NCBI RefSeq assembly: GCF_014467075.1
Contig: NZ_AP023027.1
Location: 3,385,501-3,449,500 of the forward strand
Origin: Anaerostipes caccae L1-92
GTDB lineage: Bacteria; Bacillota; Clostridia; Lachnospirales; Lachnospiraceae
Direction: 5' to 3'
DNA: 64,000 nt
Position 1 is the first letter of the stretch. The number at the start of each line of letters is the position of its first letter. A program made the translations under genes and the position numbers. A model generated the notes under the pieces. The model had not been told where the DNA came from. It saw only the letters and a program-made list of their open reading frames with translations, and made no database searches. Below, in pieces: positions 33,890 to 43,005 of the stretch.

Positions 33890-34759
33890 TTGGACAGGAA
33901 TCATTACTATTCTATCGGGGAAGTGGCAGCTACCTGTAACACTTCTATTAAGACGCTTCGTTACTATGACGAGATTAAGCTGGTAGTTCCGGAGGTCCGG
34001 AAGGAAGACAGCAAATACCGCTATTACAGCAAAGACCAAATGGTAACCATTTCTATCATCCGGAAACTGCGCATGCTCGGTTTTTCGATTAAGGAAATCA
34101 AAGAAATAGTTTCTGTAAACCAGGTCCGAAACCTGGAACAGAAAATTGAAGATAAACTGGTATGTATAAAAAAGGAAATTGAAACTCTGAATCAGAAATA
34201 CTTTGAGGGGGAGCAGTTTTTACAGAGATTAAAAGAAGGTGCCCAGATCCTTCATCTCTATGATGATGATCTGAAAAAGATCCAGGCCGGTGAGATGGAT
34301 GCAATCACGGTCAAAGAAGTGCCTGAAGTAAATCTTTATCACTCCCGCAGGATCATGCAGTCTTATCACAATGACGAGGTCTCCCTTGAGCGGTGGGTAG
34401 AGATCAACGATGAAGTCTCAAGACACGGCCTTAAGGTATGCGGCCCGATAACAGTCACCTATTACACGGATCTGCTGGACCAGTTTCTTTCTAAAGACTG
34501 TGATATTGAGTTCGGCATCCAGGTAGAAGAAAGCGATTCCAAACATGTCCGAAAGTTCGGCGGCTTTCTGGCAGCTACCGCTTTTCATGTCGGCCCGTAC
34601 AGCGATGTAATCAGGACCCACATCAAAATTATTCAGTGGATCAATCAGAATCACTATAAGGTTGCAGGTCCGGTTTCAGAAGAATTTATTATTTCCCCTG
34701 TGGACCTGCGAAATGAAAATGAACATGTTACTAAAATCATCATTCCTGTGACAAAGTAA
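33890..34759 (+). CDS. MerR regulator with GyrI-like sensor domain (copy 1)
   Basis: 289 aa from a TTG start (MDRNHYYSIGEVAATCNTSI) with GGAGGG eight bases upstream; no ATG fits. MerR HTH (KTLRYYDEIKLVVPEVRKED, YRYYSKDQM), a linking coiled coil (about 75-125), then a GyrI/BmrR-like effector domain (about 145-289) with FGGFLAATAFHVGPYSDVI and YKVAGPVSEEFIIS. Cytosolic, presumably binds a small ligand. Ends 3 bp from a convergent paralogue; both lie between the two pyrimidine operons, suggesting but not proving control of them. Confidence 0.87.
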   Translation: MDRNHYYSIGEVAATCNTSIKTLRYYDEIKLVVPEVRKEDSKYRYYSKDQMVTISIIRKLRMLGFSIKEIKEIVSVNQVRNLEQKIEDKLVCIKKEIETLNQKYFEGEQFLQRLKEGAQILHLYDDDLKKIQAGEMDAITVKEVPEVNLYHSRRIMQSYHNDEVSLERWVEINDEVSRHGLKVCGPITVTYYTDLLDQFLSKDCDIEFGIQVEESDSKHVRKFGGFLAATAFHVGPYSDVIRTHIKIIQWINQNHYKVAGPVSEEFIISPVDLRNENEHVTKIIIPVTK

Positions 34760-34762
34760 TTT

Positions 34763-35641
34763 TTAAGAGTCTTTTTCTACGGGTATGATGATCTTGGTGA
34801 CCCTTCTGGCTTCATCATTCACATCCAGAGGTGAAAGGATAAACTCTTCAGTGGCCGGTCCTGCCGTTCTATAATTATGTTTTTTGATCCATTTGATGAG
34901 CTGTATGTAGGTGCTTGAAATGTCTTCATAGTTTCCGATATGAATGACTGTGGCCGCCAGCATTCCTCCAAAAGGCCGTATATGTTCAGCGGGCTTTGAT
35001 TCCTCTACCTGGACGGCAAATTCGATCTCAGAGTCCTGGGACAGAAATTTATTCAGTATATTACTGTCATAAAAAGTGACATATACCGGCCCTGTAATTT
35101 TACAGTTCATGGTCTTTGCTTTATCCGTGATTCCAAGCCACCGTTCAAGGGAAATTTCAGAATAATCATAATCTTTCATGATACGGCGGTCATATAACAG
35201 ATTGATCTCCGGAATAAATTCTACGGAAATCTTCATCTCGTCAGAACAGCTGTCAGACAGTTCTTCCAATATATCAATTCCGCTCTGTATTTTTTTCAGA
35301 AAATAGCAGTATTCCGTATATCGGTTGATACTGTCTTCAATCTCCTGCTTCATAGACTGCAGCTTTTTCAGCATATTCTTTTCTAACGCCTTGGCTTCAT
35401 TTTCAGAGACGATCTCTTTGATCTCCTTCAGTGAAAACCCCATTTGTTTCAAATTCTTAATGATAACGACCGTAATGATCTGCCCCTTTGAATAAAGGCG
35501 GTAATGGGTCTCCTCGTTTCTGCGGTCCGGAGTAAACAGGCCGATCTCGTCATAATATCTCAGTGTTTTCTGCGGAATATCGCAGATCGCCGAAAGTTCC
35601 CCTATGCTGTAATAAGGCTTGTCGATAAAAATATGAAACAC
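34763..35641 (-). CDS. MerR regulator with GyrI-like sensor domain (copy 2)
   Basis: 292 aa. HTH with YYSIGELSAICDIPQKTLRY, EETHYRLYSKGQIITVVIIK; coiled-coil linker; GyrI-like domain with FGGMLAATVIHIGNYEDISS and YRTAGPATEEFILS. Same architecture as copy 1 along the entire length, tail to tail with it. Start is doubtful: the GTG at 35641 overlaps the ribosome site GGGAGG, and an ATT eight bases further is the only well-spaced alternative. Lies just beyond the terminator of the M20 hydrolase gene. Confidence 0.85.
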   Translation of the reverse strand: MFHIFIDKPYYSIGELSAICDIPQKTLRYYDEIGLFTPDRRNEETHYRLYSKGQIITVVIIKNLKQMGFSLKEIKEIVSENEAKALEKNMLKKLQSMKQEIEDSINRYTEYCYFLKKIQSGIDILEELSDSCSDEMKISVEFIPEINLLYDRRIMKDYDYSEISLERWLGITDKAKTMNCKITGPVYVTFYDSNILNKFLSQDSEIEFAVQVEESKPAEHIRPFGGMLAATVIHIGNYEDISSTYIQLIKWIKKHNYRTAGPATEEFILSPLDVNDEARRVTKIIIPVEKDS

Positions 35642-35694
35642 CTCCCTCAGTACATTTTAAATGCCAATGCTATTATACCAGAATAGAGCGGCAA

Positions 35695-35723
35695 AAAGAA
35701 CGCTGAAATTCACAGCGTTCTTT
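35695..35723 (-). terminator. Terminator of the pyrimidine-reduction operon
   Basis: AAAGAACGCTG / CAGCGTTCTTT with T-rich flank on the minus strand, about 35 bp after the M20 hydrolase stop. Confidence 0.85.
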
Positions 35724-35757
35724 CTGCTTATTTTAACGTAAAGGAAAACAATGTTAC

Positions 35758-37017
35758 CTACTTATCGGCATCACATTTGAGAACTGCGTTCAGGAGTACA
35801 GAAGCTCCCTGCGTGCACTGTTCCGGTGATGTATATTCCGGTTCACAGTGGGAATGTCCGTCCTTAGAAGGAACAAACACCATTGTAGTCGGCATCATGT
35901 ATGCTGCAAACTGAGCATCATGTCCTGCTCCGGAATTGATCTTCTGATTGGAGTAGCCAAGTTCATCGACTGCTTCCTGTACATAACCAACCAGTTCTTT
36001 GTCATAATAAACCGTGTCTCTGGTCCATGCCACTTCATAATCTACTTTGCATTTCACAACTTCTTTTGGCATATTCTTGATGACATTTACAACTTGTTCG
36101 ATGACTTCTGGTTTCTCATGTCTTGCATCAATAGAGAATTCTACATAATCAGGAATAACGGTATGTACATTCGGATGACAGTAGATCTCTCCGGTTGTAT
36201 AAACTAATTCGGAATCCAGTTTATCTAGCTCATCATGGAGATACTGAAGAACCTTTGCCGCTCCATATAAAGCGTCCTGGCGGTAAGGCATCGGAGTTGT
36301 TCCCGCATGATCGGACTGTCCGTAAACTTTGATCTTATAGTTGATCATTCCAAGGACACATGTTACAACACCAATATCTTTCTTTGCTGCTTCCAGGATT
36401 GGTCCCTGTTCGATATGAAGTTCAAACATTGCCATATAATCTTTATTGTTCAGGCGGTTTTCTTTTGCTCCTTTATATCCTGAAGCTTCCAGCGCCTCAC
36501 CGAATGTCTTTTCCGGATCTAAAACAGATTTGGAGGCAAGCATATTTTCATGAATAAAGTTTTTCTTGATATCATCCGGGAGATAATCATTACAAATCAC
36601 CCCTGAAGACATCATAGCCGGCGGATATAATGATCCTTCCTCATTTGTCCAGATCATAGCCGTAATATTATGTTTATGAGGAATCTTCTGATCTGCAATG
36701 CTTTCCAGCACTTCCATTGCTCCCATAACACCAAGGATACCATCGTAATTTCCGCCGTTCTTTACGGAATCACAGTGAGAAGCCATAACGATGTTTGGAA
36801 GATCAGGCTCAGACCCTTTCAGTGTTGCATAGATATTTGCCATATCATCTGTTTTAATCTCGGCTCCGATCGCTTTCATTCTTTTAACGAATTCTCCGCG
36901 AGCCTGTAAAGCTTCCGGTGAAAGAGAATATCTTGTGATACCTCCGTGTCCGGCATCCCCATATTTACTCATAGTTGTAATTTTGTCCGCCATCCGGCCT
37001 AAATCACATGTATACAT
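35758..37017 (-). CDS. M20 hydrolase, likely N-carbamoyl-beta-alanine amidohydrolase
   Basis: 419 aa, full length for the allantoate amidohydrolase/ureidopropionase group. Metal-site motifs: SHCDSVKNGGNYDG, WTNEEGSLYPP, FELHIEQGPILE and GAGHDAQFAAYMMP; a dimerisation domain lies between (about 205-320). Two metal ions hydrolyse a carbamoyl group, giving amino acid, CO2 and ammonia. In an operon with PreTA and dihydropyrimidinase the expected substrate is 3-ureidopropionate (or 3-ureidoisobutyrate). Last gene of that operon; allantoate hydrolysis is excluded only by context. Confidence 0.85.
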   Translation of the reverse strand: MYTCDLGRMADKITTMSKYGDAGHGGITRYSLSPEALQARGEFVKRMKAIGAEIKTDDMANIYATLKGSEPDLPNIVMASHCDSVKNGGNYDGILGVMGAMEVLESIADQKIPHKHNITAMIWTNEEGSLYPPAMMSSGVICNDYLPDDIKKNFIHENMLASKSVLDPEKTFGEALEASGYKGAKENRLNNKDYMAMFELHIEQGPILEAAKKDIGVVTCVLGMINYKIKVYGQSDHAGTTPMPYRQDALYGAAKVLQYLHDELDKLDSELVYTTGEIYCHPNVHTVIPDYVEFSIDARHEKPEVIEQVVNVIKNMPKEVVKCKVDYEVAWTRDTVYYDKELVGYVQEAVDELGYSNQKINSGAGHDAQFAAYMMPTTMVFVPSKDGHSHCEPEYTSPEQCTQGASVLLNAVLKCDADK

Positions 37018-37029
37018 AAATGAACCTCC

Positions 37030-37470
37030 TTATTTTTTGTTAAACCAATAGTTCTTAAAAATGTTCCAGCACACGGCTGCCACAATTGTTCCGGAAGCTA
37101 TGGAAGCTCCTGTAATAAATGCTTCTAACCGATACTGCGCAAACTGTTCCCAGTCGGCTTTAAATGCATTCTGCATCATCATAAATAATGCTGCCCCCGG
37201 GATCAGGGGGATCATGCCGACCGCAAGATATAATGTCGCGGGAACCTTTGTCCTGACTGCAAAAAACTCCGCATAAATCCCTAAAAATAATGCCGCTGCA
37301 AAATATTGTTTCCCATACTGTGGGATGATGAGCCCTGCCGAAAGATACACGCACCATGCAAGACATCCTCCTAATGAAGTATAAAATATCTCTTTCCCAT
37401 GCAGATTGAATAAAAAAGCAAAACCGAGGGCACCGAAAAATGCTGCTATGATCTGATTTAATCCGCTCAT
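37030..37470 (-). CDS. Threonine/serine exporter family, small subunit (ThrE C-domain type)
   Basis: About 146 aa, four to five membrane segments: AAFFGALGFAFLFNLHGKEI, SLGGCLAWCVYLSAG, ATLYLAVGMIPLIPGAALFM. The LVPGxxLF-like signature of DUF3815/ThrE_2 is visible. Pairs with the larger ThrE subunit 18 bp upstream. The second of two nearby ATGs is preferred, with AGGAG six bases ahead. In this operon it could export beta-alanine or beta-aminoisobutyrate, which is inference. Confidence 0.82.
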   Translation of the reverse strand: MSGLNQIIAAFFGALGFAFLFNLHGKEIFYTSLGGCLAWCVYLSAGLIIPQYGKQYFAAALFLGIYAEFFAVRTKVPATLYLAVGMIPLIPGAALFMMMQNAFKADWEQFAQYRLEAFITGASIASGTIVAAVCWNIFKNYWFNKK

Positions 37471-37488
37471 TCTCATCTCCTCTCAAAT

Positions 37489-38253
37489 TCACAGCCAGCT
37501 GACCACTGCAAAGCCCAGGGCAATCGAAAGGCTTAGCAGGACCGCTTCTCCGAAACGGGTCAGGCCGGATAAAAAATTATCGGATATCATCTCCCGGATA
37601 CAGTTCGTGAACATAAGTCCCGGAATCAGGATCATGACATTTCCGATGCTGATCTTATCAGAAGAACAGCCGATACCTGTACGCGCCGCCATGACTGCCA
37701 GTGCCCCTGCTGCCAGGGAACAAAGGCAGGAGACGAGAAACCGATTCATATTCATATTTTTCAAAGGGATCTCCACGATCTTGATCATGACTCCTATGAC
37801 CGCAGAGATCGCCGCATCCAGCAGTGAACCTCCGAAAAACAGGGTAAAGGCAGATGAAATCAATGCATAGATGAGCATCCCCTGCCGGTTGCTGTACGTG
37901 GGCAGACCGTGAATCTCTTCTAAATCTTTCTTGACCTCATCCATATCCGGAAGAGTCCGGCATATTTTCCGGGACAGGTTATTCAGATATTTCAGTTCCT
38001 GAAGATTAAATGCCGAACCATGGATTCTCCTGGACTGGGTTATGATACCGAAATTCTTGGAGGAAATAGTGGCAACAATTGTATACGTAATAGAAAACAC
38101 CTCAGTCCGTTCAGATCCATAGGCCGTACAAATTCTAAAGATGGAATCTTCCACGCGCCTGATCTCTGCTCCGGAGATCAGCATACGGGCTCCGATCTCC
38201 AATGCATTTTCAAGCATCTGTTCTGCATCCTTTTTAGTAACCGCCTTACCCAT
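37489..38253 (-). CDS. Threonine/serine exporter family, large subunit (ThrE N-domain type)
   Basis: 254 aa. Cytosolic N-terminal part (about 1-120) with ALEIGARMLISGAEIRRVED, typical of DUF1212/ThrE, then five membrane segments (about 122-254) with MILIPGLMFTNCIREMIS, the family's LxPGxxxxxxxRD-like signature. Acts with the following small subunit as a proton-coupled amino-acid exporter. Placed between dihydropyrimidinase and the M20 hydrolase in the same operon. Confidence 0.85.
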   Translation of the reverse strand: MGKAVTKKDAEQMLENALEIGARMLISGAEIRRVEDSIFRICTAYGSERTEVFSITYTIVATISSKNFGIITQSRRIHGSAFNLQELKYLNNLSRKICRTLPDMDEVKKDLEEIHGLPTYSNRQGMLIYALISSAFTLFFGGSLLDAAISAVIGVMIKIVEIPLKNMNMNRFLVSCLCSLAAGALAVMAARTGIGCSSDKISIGNVMILIPGLMFTNCIREMISDNFLSGLTRFGEAVLLSLSIALGFAVVSWL

Positions 38254-38268
38254 GTTACCCTCTCTTTT

Positions 38269-39651
38269 TTATCGTAATTTTTTTGGGGTTCGTTTTACAA
38301 ACTGACCCATGCCAGGAGTTCCCTTAAATTCTCCGTCTGCATAGACGACATTTCCGCGGAGGAAAGTACGTACAGGGTATCCGTGCAGTTTCTTTCCTTC
38401 CCAAATCGTGTGATCACAGTCTGAATGCATTGTATCAACACTGATCGTGAAATCTTTGTCTTTGTCGTAAATAACAATATCTGCGTCCTTACCGACTGCA
38501 ATCGAACCTTTCTGATCACATCCGAAAATCTTGGCAGGATTTGTGGAACACAGCTCTACTGCCCTTGAAAAAGATATTTTCCCGGAGTTTGCCGCATCCA
38601 GCATATATGGATATAAGTTCTCGATTCCTGAGCATCCGTTCGGAATCTTGGTGAAATCATCCCTGCCCCAGTCTTTCTCATAGCTCTGGAACGGACAGTG
38701 GTCAGTTGCTACCGTATCAATAGATCCGTTCTTAATTGCTTTCCACAATGCGTCCTGGCTCTCCTGTCCTTTGATTGGAGGGGAGCATACGAAGTTGCGT
38801 CCGTCTTCTCTCTTATAAACATCGCTGGTAAATTCCAGATACTGCGGGCAGGTTTCCACGAAAACTGGCGCTCCTTCTTCTTTTGCCTGAATGCAGGCCT
38901 CCAAACCTTCTTTGTCTGCCATATGTACAAGATACAGCGGTGCATCTAAATGTTTTGACCAATGTACGGCTCTTTTGTCTGCCTCAGCCTCCACAAATTC
39001 CGGCCGGCTCATGTAATGATACCAGGCACTCGTCTTGCCTTCTTTTAAAAACTGCTCCGTATACATATCAATCAGATCCGGATTTTCCGCGTGGACGTTG
39101 ATCATGGCACCCAGTTCCTTCGCACGCAGCATCAGCTTCGCAAGAGTTCCGTCACTTACCATCCATCCCTCTTTTTTATACACCAGGAAGCATTTAAAGC
39201 TTGTGATTCCCTCTTTTACGGCCTCTTCCATCTCCTCAATGATCGCTCCGTCAGAAAGATCCGTGATACAGCAGTGGGATGCAAAATCAACACATGCTTC
39301 TTTTTCCAAAACAGCCTTTTTCTCTGCAATGACTCCGCGGATGGTTTCGCCGGTATGCTGAACCGGATAGTCAAAGACCGTTGTGACTCCTCCGCAGGCA
39401 GCTGCCCTTGTTCCGGAGAGATAACTGTCGGAAGAAATTGTACCGCCGAACGGCATTGCCAGGTGAGTATGTACGTCCAGTGCTCCTGGAAGAACCAGCT
39501 TTCCAGCCGCATCAAACACTTCTTCTGCATCTGCTTCTATATTCTCTGCAATGGCTGCGATCTTTCCATCCTTCACACCTAAATCCGCAGAAAACATATC
39601 AGAAGCTGTCACAACAGTACCGTTTTTGATCACTAAGTCGAATTTTTTCAT
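38269..39651 (-). CDS. Dihydropyrimidinase
   Basis: 460 aa from MKKFDLVIKNGTVVT; GGGGGA lies upstream and the extra five residues of the longer frame lack support. Amidohydrolase with DVHTHLAMPFGG (metal His pair), carboxylated-Lys region TSFKCFLVYK, His in VHAENPDL and LVHMADKEG, and Asp in TVATDHCPF followed by CSGIENLYPYM. Opens dihydrouracil/dihydrothymine to the N-carbamoyl-beta-amino acid. Starts 28 bp after preA's stop; the operon order preT-preA-dihydropyrimidinase supports pyrimidine rather than hydantoin use. Confidence 0.92.
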   Translation of the reverse strand: MKKFDLVIKNGTVVTASDMFSADLGVKDGKIAAIAENIEADAEEVFDAAGKLVLPGALDVHTHLAMPFGGTISSDSYLSGTRAAACGGVTTVFDYPVQHTGETIRGVIAEKKAVLEKEACVDFASHCCITDLSDGAIIEEMEEAVKEGITSFKCFLVYKKEGWMVSDGTLAKLMLRAKELGAMINVHAENPDLIDMYTEQFLKEGKTSAWYHYMSRPEFVEAEADKRAVHWSKHLDAPLYLVHMADKEGLEACIQAKEEGAPVFVETCPQYLEFTSDVYKREDGRNFVCSPPIKGQESQDALWKAIKNGSIDTVATDHCPFQSYEKDWGRDDFTKIPNGCSGIENLYPYMLDAANSGKISFSRAVELCSTNPAKIFGCDQKGSIAVGKDADIVIYDKDKDFTISVDTMHSDCDHTIWEGKKLHGYPVRTFLRGNVVYADGEFKGTPGMGQFVKRTPKKLR

Positions 39652-39679
39652 ATGATTGTCCCCCAATCTGACTTATGCT

Positions 39680-40936
39680 TTACTCATACTTGGTTTTCAT
39701 TTTCACTTCATGGTCTTCAACTCCCGGCTTCATCTCAACCTTTCCAGGGGTAATACAGTCCATAACCGGACAGACATTCAGGCACAAATGGCATCCGACA
39801 CATTTATCTTCATTGAGAACCGGCTTCCGCTCTTCTTCATCCCATGTAATGGCCTGATGTCCGCCGTCAAAGCAGGATACATAGCATCTTCCGCATCCCA
39901 CACACTTATCCTTATTGAAATCCGGATAGAGGATGAACGTACGGTCAATGTCATCAGCAGGCACGATGTTCGGCAGAGCCACGCCTACCAGATCAGATAA
40001 TTTATCAATTCCATGGTCTTCCATGAAATGGGACAGACCGCTGATCATATCTTCTACAATACGGTATCCATACTGCATAACGGATGTTGTTACCTGAAGG
40101 TTTGAAGATCCTACAAGGATAAAGTCTAATGCGTCTTTCCATGTTTCAATACCGCCGATTCCTGTGATCGGGACATCTTTTAATTCCGGATGCTGTTTCA
40201 TCTGTGTGATAAAACGCAGCGCGATCGGTTTTACTGCCGCACCTGAATAGCCGGAGATGGATGATTTACCGTTGACTACCGGCATGGCGGTCATATTTTC
40301 CACATCAATATTTGTGATGGCTTTTACTGTATTGATGGCAGCGATTCCCTTGGCTCCGCCTTCCATGGCAGCGATTGCAGGAATCTCCATGTTTCCGATA
40401 TTCGGAGTCATCTTTGCAATGACCGGAAGATGAGTGGCACCGGAAACAACCTCGCAGTATCTGCGCACAAGATCCGGATTCTGTCCTACATCAGACCCCA
40501 TGGCAGAGGATGTCATCTGAGGGCAGGAGAAGTTACACTCGATCATATCGACACCGGCCTCTGTTACTTTCTTTGCGAGGATCTCCCATTCTTCTTCATT
40601 GCTTCCCATAATGCTGGCAACGATAACTTTTGTCGGATAGTCCTGTTTCAGTCTTCTCATGTATTCCAGGTTATCTTCCAGAGGTTTATCTGAAATCATT
40701 TCCATGTTTTTAAATCCAGTCCACGGTGTCCCTTCCTTTGATGTGATATCGAATCGAGGGGAGCATTCGTTCGGGATAAATATACCGATGGTCTTATAGT
40801 AAACTCCTGCCCATCCTGCCTCCAGCGCTTTGGCACACATTTCATAGTTGCTTCCCACCGGAGAGGATGAGAGGAAAAATGGGTTTTCACATTTGACTCC
40901 TAAAAAATCGATGGATAAATCTTTCTTTACGGACAT
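39680..40936 (-). CDS. preA: NAD-dependent dihydropyrimidine dehydrogenase subunit PreA
   Basis: 418 aa from [25 protein letters not shown] precedes it, and a longer frame overlaps preT. FMN barrel with [40 protein letters not shown] and a C-terminal two-cluster ferredoxin domain ([23 protein letters not shown]). Reduces uracil/thymine at the FMN site with electrons passed from PreT. The position of the mammalian catalytic Cys (before GQ) is Val here. PreTA enzymes also reduce 5-fluorouracil in other bacteria. Confidence 0.93.
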   Translation of the reverse strand: MSVKKDLSIDFLGVKCENPFFLSSSPVGSNYEMCAKALEAGWAGVYYKTIGIFIPNECSPRFDITSKEGTPWTGFKNMEMISDKPLEDNLEYMRRLKQDYPTKVIVASIMGSNEEEWEILAKKVTEAGVDMIECNFSCPQMTSSAMGSDVGQNPDLVRRYCEVVSGATHLPVIAKMTPNIGNMEIPAIAAMEGGAKGIAAINTVKAITNIDVENMTAMPVVNGKSSISGYSGAAVKPIALRFITQMKQHPELKDVPITGIGGIETWKDALDFILVGSSNLQVTTSVMQYGYRIVEDMISGLSHFMEDHGIDKLSDLVGVALPNIVPADDIDRTFILYPDFNKDKCVGCGRCYVSCFDGGHQAITWDEEERKPVLNEDKCVGCHLCLNVCPVMDCITPGKVEMKPGVEDHEVKMKTKYE

Positions 40937-40952
40937 ATTCAATGCCTCCTTT

Positions 40953-42161
40953 CTATTTGTTAAAATAGTCTGCAATCTTTTCTGCGGCTTCTTTGCCTTC
41001 TGCGACAGCTTCTACTACAGTTTTTCCGCCGTTTACCATGTCTCCGCCTGTGAAGACATTTTCGCCGGCTGCAATGTCTGCCACGTCGTCTCCGACTGCC
41101 TGGCCGATTGCCAGCACAACCTGATCGGTCTTCATGGTCAGTCCGGATTCTCCGTCACGTCCTTCAAATCTCATTGCGGTAACATGTCCGTTTTCTCCAA
41201 CGATTTCTGCCGGTGCAAATTCCTGTACGATCGGAATACCCATACTCTGTACGAAGCTGACTTCATCCATATCTGCCGGAGCTTCTTCAATGGTTCTGCG
41301 GTAAACGATGGTTGCTTTCGCTCCCAGTTGTTTTGCAGTCGTGACACAGTCCATAGCAACGTCTCCGCCTCCGATCACGATTACATTTTCTCCAAGTACC
41401 AGCTGATCTGTATTTGTCTTAGCTTCCCTTAAGAAGTCAATGGCAGTTACCACACCTTCCAGATCTTTGCCCGGTATATCCACCATCTTTGATTTCCAGA
41501 GACCTGCTCCTACGAATACTGCATCGTAATCATTTTTGAGCTCCTCAAGTTTTGACGCATCTATGGGTTCATTAAATTTAAATTCTACTCCGAGTTTTTC
41601 AATGGTCTGAATATCAAAATCCACTACTTCCTGAGGAAGCCTTGTTGGAATAATTCCATATGTAAGAACACCGCCTGCTTTGTCCTGAGCTTCATAGACC
41701 GTCACAGAATATCCTTCCAACGCCAGCTGTCTTGCACAGGAAAGAGAGGCCGGTCCAGCACCTACACAGGCAATCTTTTCCTTCTTCGGCTCAGCCGCTT
41801 TTAAGAATTCCATTCCCTGGTTTTTCTCTTCTTCTACGAGGAAACGCTGGATCTTTCCAATCTCGATCGGCTTATCAATGCCGGTACGGCTGCACGCCTG
41901 CTCACACATTTTTCCGTATGGACAGACCTGAGCGCAGCATCCTGCCAGCGGGTTATTCTCGCGGACTGTCTCCGCAGCTCCTTTTATATTGCGGAAACGG
42001 AGAGAACGGATGAACTTTCCGGGATCTGTTCCTGCAGGGCATCCTTTGCTGCAGGGTGAATCATGGCAGAGAAGACATCTGGATGCTTCTTCCATTGCAG
42101 TTCTTAAATTAAAGCCCTTTTCCATTTCTTCTCCATACTCTTTTTTTGTAATTTTACTCAT
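40953..42161 (-). CDS. preT: NAD-dependent dihydropyrimidine dehydrogenase subunit PreT
   Basis: 402 aa. N-terminal Fe-S helical domain with [14 protein letters not shown] and [16 protein letters not shown], then a GltD-like flavoprotein: FAD motif [18 protein letters not shown] and NAD motif [15 protein letters not shown], ending [20 protein letters not shown]. Oxidises NADH and feeds PreA. Sixteen bases ahead of preA. Length about 400 aa agrees with PreT and argues against glutamate synthase small subunit, which has no PreA partner. Confidence 0.93.
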   Translation of the reverse strand: MSKITKKEYGEEMEKGFNLRTAMEEASRCLLCHDSPCSKGCPAGTDPGKFIRSLRFRNIKGAAETVRENNPLAGCCAQVCPYGKMCEQACSRTGIDKPIEIGKIQRFLVEEEKNQGMEFLKAAEPKKEKIACVGAGPASLSCARQLALEGYSVTVYEAQDKAGGVLTYGIIPTRLPQEVVDFDIQTIEKLGVEFKFNEPIDASKLEELKNDYDAVFVGAGLWKSKMVDIPGKDLEGVVTAIDFLREAKTNTDQLVLGENVIVIGGGDVAMDCVTTAKQLGAKATIVYRRTIEEAPADMDEVSFVQSMGIPIVQEFAPAEIVGENGHVTAMRFEGRDGESGLTMKTDQVVLAIGQAVGDDVADIAAGENVFTGGDMVNGGKTVVEAVAEGKEAAEKIADYFNK

Positions 42162-42233
42162 GGTTGTTTCACACTCCTTATTATATGATCAATTTCATGG
42201 TTTTCCATCTGAGCCTGGGACGTTCAGCCGGCA

Positions 42234-42686
42234 CTATTCTTTTCCGAATTTCTTAAAAAGGAATCTTCCGGAATAGTCGCAGGACACTCCGAGAATATTG
42301 CCTAACAGAAGACAGATTAAGAGCATTTTCCAATCTCCGCCGCTGGCGAATGCAGAAAAACCTCCCATAAACGTATTGGGTACCAGAGACAAAACATCAA
42401 TGTGGGACTGGAATACGATCAGCCAGGAAAAGAATCCCGTTACGACTGCTCCGAATATGATCGTGTTATTGATGCCGCCGGACAGGATGATCAGCATGCC
42501 CCACAGAAGACCTGTGTAGTTGCTGCACATCGACTTGATGAACCCTGTCTTCCCACATCCGGCGGAAAAGTATGACGTGCATCCGACGAATCCGATCCAT
42601 GTGGCGAGCCCCAGGGCAGAGCCGACTCCCTGCCAGAGACAGCAGAAAATCCCGGTACCGATGGCGTTGGCCATTATTACACTCAT
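42234..42686 (-). CDS. DUF1097 membrane protein, candidate pyrimidine-related transporter
   Basis: 150 aa, about five membrane segments with ANAIGTGIFCCLWQGVGSAL, WIGFVGCTSYFSAG, SNYTGLLWGMLIIL and LVPNTFMGGFSAFASGGDWK, characteristic of DUF1097 (YcdZ-like). Function of the family is not established. As first gene of the preTA operon it may take up a pyrimidine or release a product; no other transporter for uracil is present here. Ribosome site AAAGGAG. Confidence 0.75.
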   Translation of the reverse strand: MSVIMANAIGTGIFCCLWQGVGSALGLATWIGFVGCTSYFSAGCGKTGFIKSMCSNYTGLLWGMLIILSGGINNTIIFGAVVTGFFSWLIVFQSHIDVLSLVPNTFMGGFSAFASGGDWKMLLICLLLGNILGVSCDYSGRFLFKKFGKE

Positions 42687-42943
42687 AGTTGCTCCTTTCT
42701 TATTGCGTTTCTGTTATTTGTTAAGTTCATTGTATCGGATACACGATGTGGAAAGTAAAGAGGGAGTTTTTAATTTTTTTCAGAATGAATTTCAGAAAAT
42801 TGGGCAAATGCTACCAGTAAATAATTGTTATACCTTTCATTAAATAGATTTTTTTGTTTGATATTTAACAAACCTGCGGTGTTTCATGTTAAAAACTCAC
42901 AAAAAACATATAAAATATAAACAATTTATAAATAAAATCACGA

Positions 42944-42974
42944 AAAAAACCTTCCAGCCAGTGGAAGGTTTTTT
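42944..42974. terminator. Terminator between the Ig-repeat protein and preTA operon
   Basis: AAAAAACCTTCCA / TGGAAGGTTTTTT. The rest of the 42687-43005 gap is AT-rich promoter sequence of the preTA operon with no ORF. Confidence 0.85.
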
Positions 42975-43005
42975 CGCTTTTATAATCTATGATCTTCTTT
43001 ATCCC

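Noticed and set aside
33734..34039. 101-aa minus-strand ORF across the MerR start
   Set aside because: Overlaps a clear MerR gene on the other strand and reads through the twin hairpins; coding is unlikely.
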